64,000 nucleotides of DNA from Agapanthus africanus (lineage: Eukaryota; Streptophyta; Magnoliopsida; Asparagales; Amaryllidaceae): assembly GCA_030015575.1 (NCBI GenBank), contig JASDDO010000016.1:180108815-180172814 (forward strand). The letters are read 5' to 3'. Under the pieces are notes generated by a model. That model did not search any database and was not told the DNA's origin. It saw only the letters and a program-made list of their open reading frames with translations. The position numbers and the translations under genes are program-made. This document shows, in pieces, positions 58,893 to 64,000 of this stretch (position 1 is the first letter of the stretch; each line of letters begins with the position of its first letter).

Positions 58893-60994
58893 TGTCACGA
58901 CCCGAAATTGGCACATGTAGGCCCTAAAACTACGCAACGCCCACAGGCGTAACGCAACTTAAGTAAGCCGAAAACCCAGAAATCTAAACCATCAAAAGTA
59001 GTAAGAAATAATAGAAATTTTAAAACCTTTGAAATCACAACCCAAATAATTTAAAGTCCCAAACTTTATTTCCTTTAAAATTTGGCAGCACCTCCTTTGT
59101 AAAAACCAGCCCCAAAAATGGGTACAACATAAATATAAGTAAAGCATCATGAACGGATAACCACAAAACCCACCTAAGCAAAACTGCACACTATGAGCTG
59201 AAGCGGTATCCGCAGCAAAAGATGATAAGATAGATGAATAGCCTGCCTCGACTACTCTGCGGAACAACCTGCAAAACCCTGTGGCACAACGGGGGTGAGT
59301 TGCCAACTCGAAAATAGTAAATAACATATGCAGGTAATCGCAAGTATGCACGTACAGCGCGAATCTAACATATGTAAGCTAATATCAGTAAAAGGTCATA
59401 TGAATGCAATGGTCATGAAAGGTACACTAACGGGTACTACAAATACATGAAGCAATAATATGACAATCGGTATGCAATAATCATGCAATAATGATATGAA
59501 AATGTATATATGCAACAGTCATGAAAGGTACTCTAGCAGGTACAACTAACACATGAAGCAATGCATATAAAATGAAGTATGTAAATGCAACAGTCATGAA
59601 AGGTACACTAACAGGTACTACTAATACATAAAGCAGTGCATAAACAATAAATGTGGAGTATGGGGTGAATCATGTCATTTCCACGGAATCCTGACATCGT
59701 GGTAGGACCAAAGTCCATCAAGACAATCCAAATCCCAATTCCTCAAATCAGCCCCCAAATTGGCTCTCATATCATATAAGTCTCATAAATCCGGAATGTA
59801 CAACATCAAGTAAATCTCATATATCCTGAATGTACAAAATCAAGTAAGTCTCATATATCCTTTATGTACAATATCAAGTAAATCTCATATATCCTGAATG
59901 TACAATATCACGTAATCCCAAATGTCCTAAATCCAATATCAAGTGAATCTCTTATATCCTAGGTATATTTGCATGGATAAATATGATGGTTTATATAAAT
60001 TGATATGTATACATATATATTAGCGTCCCACTCCACTAATATATATATATATACTTAGGAGTAAAATATCATGAAACCAATGTGTCAAGCATCGACACAA
60101 AAATGCTGATCTATCAGGTGCTGTCACCACGACTGGCACCCTGATAGATACGTATCATACGCTATACCGAAAGCTCGAGTGCCTAGCTCTGACCCTCGCC
60201 TCTCGACGTAACCATACGTACATGACTCCCGTCGGTATCCCTAAGATAACCACCGAGTCATTGGTAGTGTCACCGGATGGTATGGTTCCCCCACTAACTC
60301 ATCGTCTACTCCATGACTCTTGCCCCGGGGTACCTCCGGGCCCCACCATGTACCCGCACATGGCCCCCTCCTTTCCTCGCATGGGGTATTTATATATCAG
60401 AACCGATAAATCTCATGGTCGATGCTGAAATATCATATCAAGAGAAACCGGGTTTTTCAAATAATGCATAATTTCATGAAACTACCACGGTCCTCAAATC
60501 CAGAAAGCATCATGAAAAATCCATAACTCGATGCCAAAATCCATGAATGTAATATACGCAACATAAACTAAAATGCGAGCATATAAAGGAAAAGCCGCTA
60601 ATTAACTGCAACAAGTTAATATAATATATCATACGAAACATCAAATAAAGGTAAACATGTAGCTAAAGCCAGATATATGTGTAAACATAAAGGTATAGCA
60701 AGGTATACATGTAGCTATGTCATTATGTGTGTATGTACCTATCGCTAATGGTACAAGACCCTATAGGTATCTGGTATATAGCATGTAAGCATGTCAAGGC
60801 ATATGTGTAAGCATGTAGGTATACAGGTATGCTATATATCATATGCATAAAGAAATATGAATCAACATCTCAATACCCCTAACCAAACAATATCATATCT
60901 ATATTTGTGTTGTGCGTGACATGGAAATTATTGACGGTGTGTGTGGCATACAATCAGTGCTCGTGCAACATGAGCCGTCAATAATAATGCAGTG
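58893..60994 (-). repeat. 5' LTR of element E, visible part
   Basis: It matches 40908-41557 and 51978 onward at high identity. It is interrupted at 60994 by copia LTR F after aatgcagtg, and the expected target duplication cagtg is seen on the left side only. The remaining part of the LTR is outside the window. Confidence 0.9.
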
Positions 60995-62115
60995 TGAAGG
61001 GTTTTCTCCAGCACCACAACAAGGGTTTGGTAGCAACACACATGCCATATTGAAAAATTATAGGGTGCTAGAGAAATTATCCTAAGGATCACACTAGAAA
61101 AGCTAGGGTAACAAAAACATTAACACAAACCACAAGAAGTAAAGTGCTAGTTTTAGAGAATACAACATTTGTAGCTCCCTACGCTATACTCCTCGACCAC
61201 TTGATGGTTGAAAGAAGCTTGCTTAAGATCCTCCAAGTCCACGACGATCCACCCGGAGTCCTCTTTGTCCAAGCTCAAGGCTTCACTTGATCAAGAGAAG
61301 AAGTAGAAGTCAACACTCTAAACTAATGGGCAAGTATAGTGCAGAATGGTGATGTGATTTTTTTCTCACTTCAAAACCCTAACTTGACCACTATCTTGCT
61401 CACTAATGGAAGCTAGAGAGCAAGAGAGAGGAGGAAGAAGATGATGGCAAATGAAGAGCTCAAGATAATGATAAGTCTTGAGATAAAAATGAGAAAATAA
61501 AATATATATATTTTCTTCTTCTCATTCCTAACTCAAGTTAATAAATATCTAGATATATTCTTTTGGAGACAAAATGGCCATAGAAATTAACTCAAGGTTA
61601 AAGCAAAGGTTAGTGGGTGAATAAAATAATCAAGCATGACAGAATTTCTATTTCCATTTTCTTTTATCCAAAAAGAAATAACAACATATTTATAAGTGTG
61701 TGAGTCTTATATTGCCACCATCCATTGTATCAACAACCATGATACAAGAGTGTATGCATGTATGTGTGCATGCACATCCATATGTGCATCAATGAGAATA
61801 AATGCATACATGCATGCATACAACAAAAGACAAGAAGGGTTTAAAGTGAAAAAGCTAATGGTCAATGATAAATCAACACTTGATCTAGCAAACCGGTCAT
61901 ATCACATACGACCTGACCAATAGTAAACCGCCCGATTAATATACGGTATCACATACGCGCATTTAATCGGGTCGCCGCGCATATCTCATATGCGCACCAT
62001 ATCGTTTCTCCTGGACTAGGAAACTCCATTGTGGGACTCTAAGACTCGTCAATACGCCGGCAGTGGGTGATGATCATTTCAAACAGCCCCAAGCCGCAAG
62101 AGGTCAGCTAAACGT
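60995..62115 (-). repeat. Copia LTR F, left part, inserted in the E 5' LTR
   Basis: It begins tgaagggttttctcc right after cagtg in the E LTR. On the minus strand this would be an LTR ending CCCTTCA. Later parts match the other copia LTRs: gactctaagactcgtcaatacgc near 62034 and gatgatcat with caagccgcaag near 62068-62098. It is cut at 62115 by LTR G after gctaaacgt. Whether F is a solo LTR or part of a full element cannot be told here. Confidence 0.8.
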
Positions 62116-64000
62116 TGAAGGGTTACCCTAGTGCCCCGGCCAACTTCCGTGGCCAAATGCGGAACAAAAATTTTCTAACGAACAAAAAATTGGCACTAGT
62201 TTAACTATAAAACCCGGATCTTTCCATAAAACTAACTAGCTACACTAGGAGAGCTATCTACTATGATGAGGAATTCTTACCAAACGAACCAAGTCCTTCG
62301 GTCTTCATTCTTCATCCTTAGCTCCTACTAGCCACCTTGAACTTGCTTGATCTTCTTTCTTTGCTCCGTCGGTCCTCCGGGATCGAGCTTGTTCTCCGGC
62401 CTTCCTTAGTCCTTGATGATCCACCCCGGGAATATAATCCATGGCTCTAGCTCTTTGCTAAGTGTCAAAAGAGCAACTAAAGAACTTGGGATGCTAGTCC
62501 AAGTAATCTAGGATGTAGTTTGGATGTCTAAGTGTTTGCTATCTCTTTTCTAACCTCTTCACTTGTTTCTCAACACATGAGAATGTTAGTGAAGAGGAAG
62601 AAGAAGAAGATGGAGGAAAGCAAGAGGAGGGAGGAGCTTGGAGAGAAAATGGGGCTCAAGAAAAATAACGATCAAGCATGAGAGAGAAATTCACACACAA
62701 GAGTTTTGTATGTTCATTTCTTTCATTAAACAATAGCAACCATGCTTCAATAGTAAACCCAAAATGAATTATAAATTCATTTGTAAACTATTGAAGCATG
62801 GTCAACTCCATACCTCCCTCACCTCTCACTTTACACCTCATTTCCATTTATCAAATAAATGGAAAATCCATAATGAGGTGGCCACCTTCTAGAAGGAAAT
62901 CTGTAATAAATACGGATTTCAGTCTACTGTACAAATATACCGGCAATCAGATAAAAATCCGAACGCCTAAAAGAGATAGAATAACACGAAGAACGTAATA
63001 CTAGAATATATATATCGAAATACATATACGTAAATTATTAAATCAATACCTGATTTAATAATCCGGCTCAAACCCGAGCCGGCTAGTATTACAAACTGTC
63101 CGATCGAAAATCCGAGTAACAAGTACATCAATCGATCGAACCCTGCTCGTATCCAATACGGCTACTACATCATTTCGCCTGAATCAGGAAAACCCTCTGT
63201 GTGGGACTCTAAAGACTCGACAGTACTCTGGCAGTGGGTTTAACCACAAGCACGTCAGCGACACTAGCTGTACGTAACGGCTACCCAGGTACCTGTCGAA
63301 AAGAAGGCCGATGAGCAAACTCATCCGGATCTCCTATTGAGCCTATCCGTGACAATATCCGTACAGTCCGGTCTCTTCGTCAAAGAGTACCGCATACCGG
63401 GTCTAAGGGATGGTGAACGTCAGACCCTAACAACCTGATAAGTCGTGCCGATGTGGCTCAGGACCAATCTGGGAAACTACTGATCAACCTATCAGTAAAT
63501 CCCAAATGCCTTGGCCAAGGTCTTATGGTCCTGACCAATCGAATCACAGTGTGATATCGACTCCCTATACCGGAAGAGACGAATCCCCGACAATCGCTCA
63601 CTGCCTCCATATGGCTCGGGACTGAACCCAACCAAGACCTGTTTGCACGACTCAGAAGAGCCATGGTAGGGTAGTGATCAAAGTTCAGTGGGAACTCAAA
63701 CGAGAAAAATGCCGATCTCGGGTCCAAAGACTAACCTGTACACATGTCACCTGAGAACTTCCATCTAACGATAGGTATAGTACCATATGGAAGTTCTGTG
63801 TGAGTCCGTCCAGTGTACCCACACCCAGTGAGCACATGTATACGATCTTAGGTGCATCAGACCAATGGCTGTGGGACCAACCATCCCCCGACGGGGCTAG
63901 AAACGTACACACCAGTCTTCTTTAGAGTATCAGTGCCCAGTCTTGATACTCACGCGACTAGGGACCATTTAAGGATGTGCTTATGAACTACCCTGCTCCC
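62116..64000 (-). repeat. Copia LTR G, inserted in LTR F, running off the window
   Basis: It begins tgaagggttaccctag after aacgt (62111-62115, probable target duplication). It carries the shared copia block: gactctaaagactcgacag near 63211, cagtccggtctcttcgtc near 63365, ctccctataccggaagagacg near 63561 and cgactagggacc near 63953. About 1.9 kb are visible, and by comparison with C roughly 250 bp remain beyond the window. Confidence 0.82.

Larger units (their letters stand above)
40908..64000 (-). mobile_element. Ty3/gypsy element E, both LTRs interrupted, right end outside the window
   Basis: In element orientation the 5' LTR starts outside the window and ends at 58893. The PBS, gag, pol and polypurine tract run leftward, and the 3' LTR occupies 54830 down to 40908. 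LTR ends are TGTAACGCC and GGGTCGTGACA. Element C splits the 3' LTR and F/G split the 5' LTR. Collapsing C gives a 3' LTR of about 3.5 kb. The target site on the left is ctccg (40903-40907). Coding parts are decayed with many breaks. Confidence 0.9.

Overview
The window looks like intergenic DNA from a large, repeat-rich plant nuclear genome. I found no host gene, and essentially every base can be assigned to an LTR retrotransposon. The plant assignment rests on Ty1/copia and Ty3/gypsy architecture, primer-binding sites matching initiator tRNA-Met, and a Cassandra-type TRIM whose LTR carries 5S rRNA sequence. I cannot name the species.

Layout. The left 40 kb is a stack of insertions inside insertions. 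From outside in: a Ty3/gypsy pol fragment (39874-40907, +); the 3' end of copia element D (1-2943 plus 39708-39873, +); a 5S-bearing TRIM (2944-39702, target duplication tctac); copia element B (3340-39159, duplication aacca); copia element A (9682-35268, duplication ctata), which has the best preserved gag-pol; and a large non-autonomous gypsy-type element of LARD class (18054-33312, minus strand, duplication gtgga) with about 4 kb LTRs and no gag-pol. The right 23 kb is a minus-strand Ty3/gypsy element E (from 40908 to beyond the window). Its 3' LTR contains copia element C (41558-51972, minus, duplication ggtac). Its 5' LTR is broken by copia LTR F (60995-62115), which is itself broken by copia LTR G (62116-64000).

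Coding capacity. A carries gag, protease, integrase, RT and RNase H in copia order with only a few breaks. B, C, D, E and the outer gypsy piece keep only decayed fragments. C is nevertheless very young: its two 2,231 bp LTRs differ at about four sites by eye, so it probably moved using proteins supplied by another element. The LARD shares LTR ends, primer site, leader and 3' end with E and is probably the non-autonomous partner of an E-like family.

Most unusual content. (1) The LARD interior carries arrays of short palindromes whose arms change but stay complementary, plus paired CACGTG (G-box) motifs spaced almost exactly 10 bp apart. (2) The 2-3 kb untranslated leaders of copia elements A, B and C share several long-range stems with compensatory arm changes, which suggests a large conserved leader RNA fold. 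(3) The TRIM contains an inverted copy of much of its own LTR. All functional readings of these patterns are inference.
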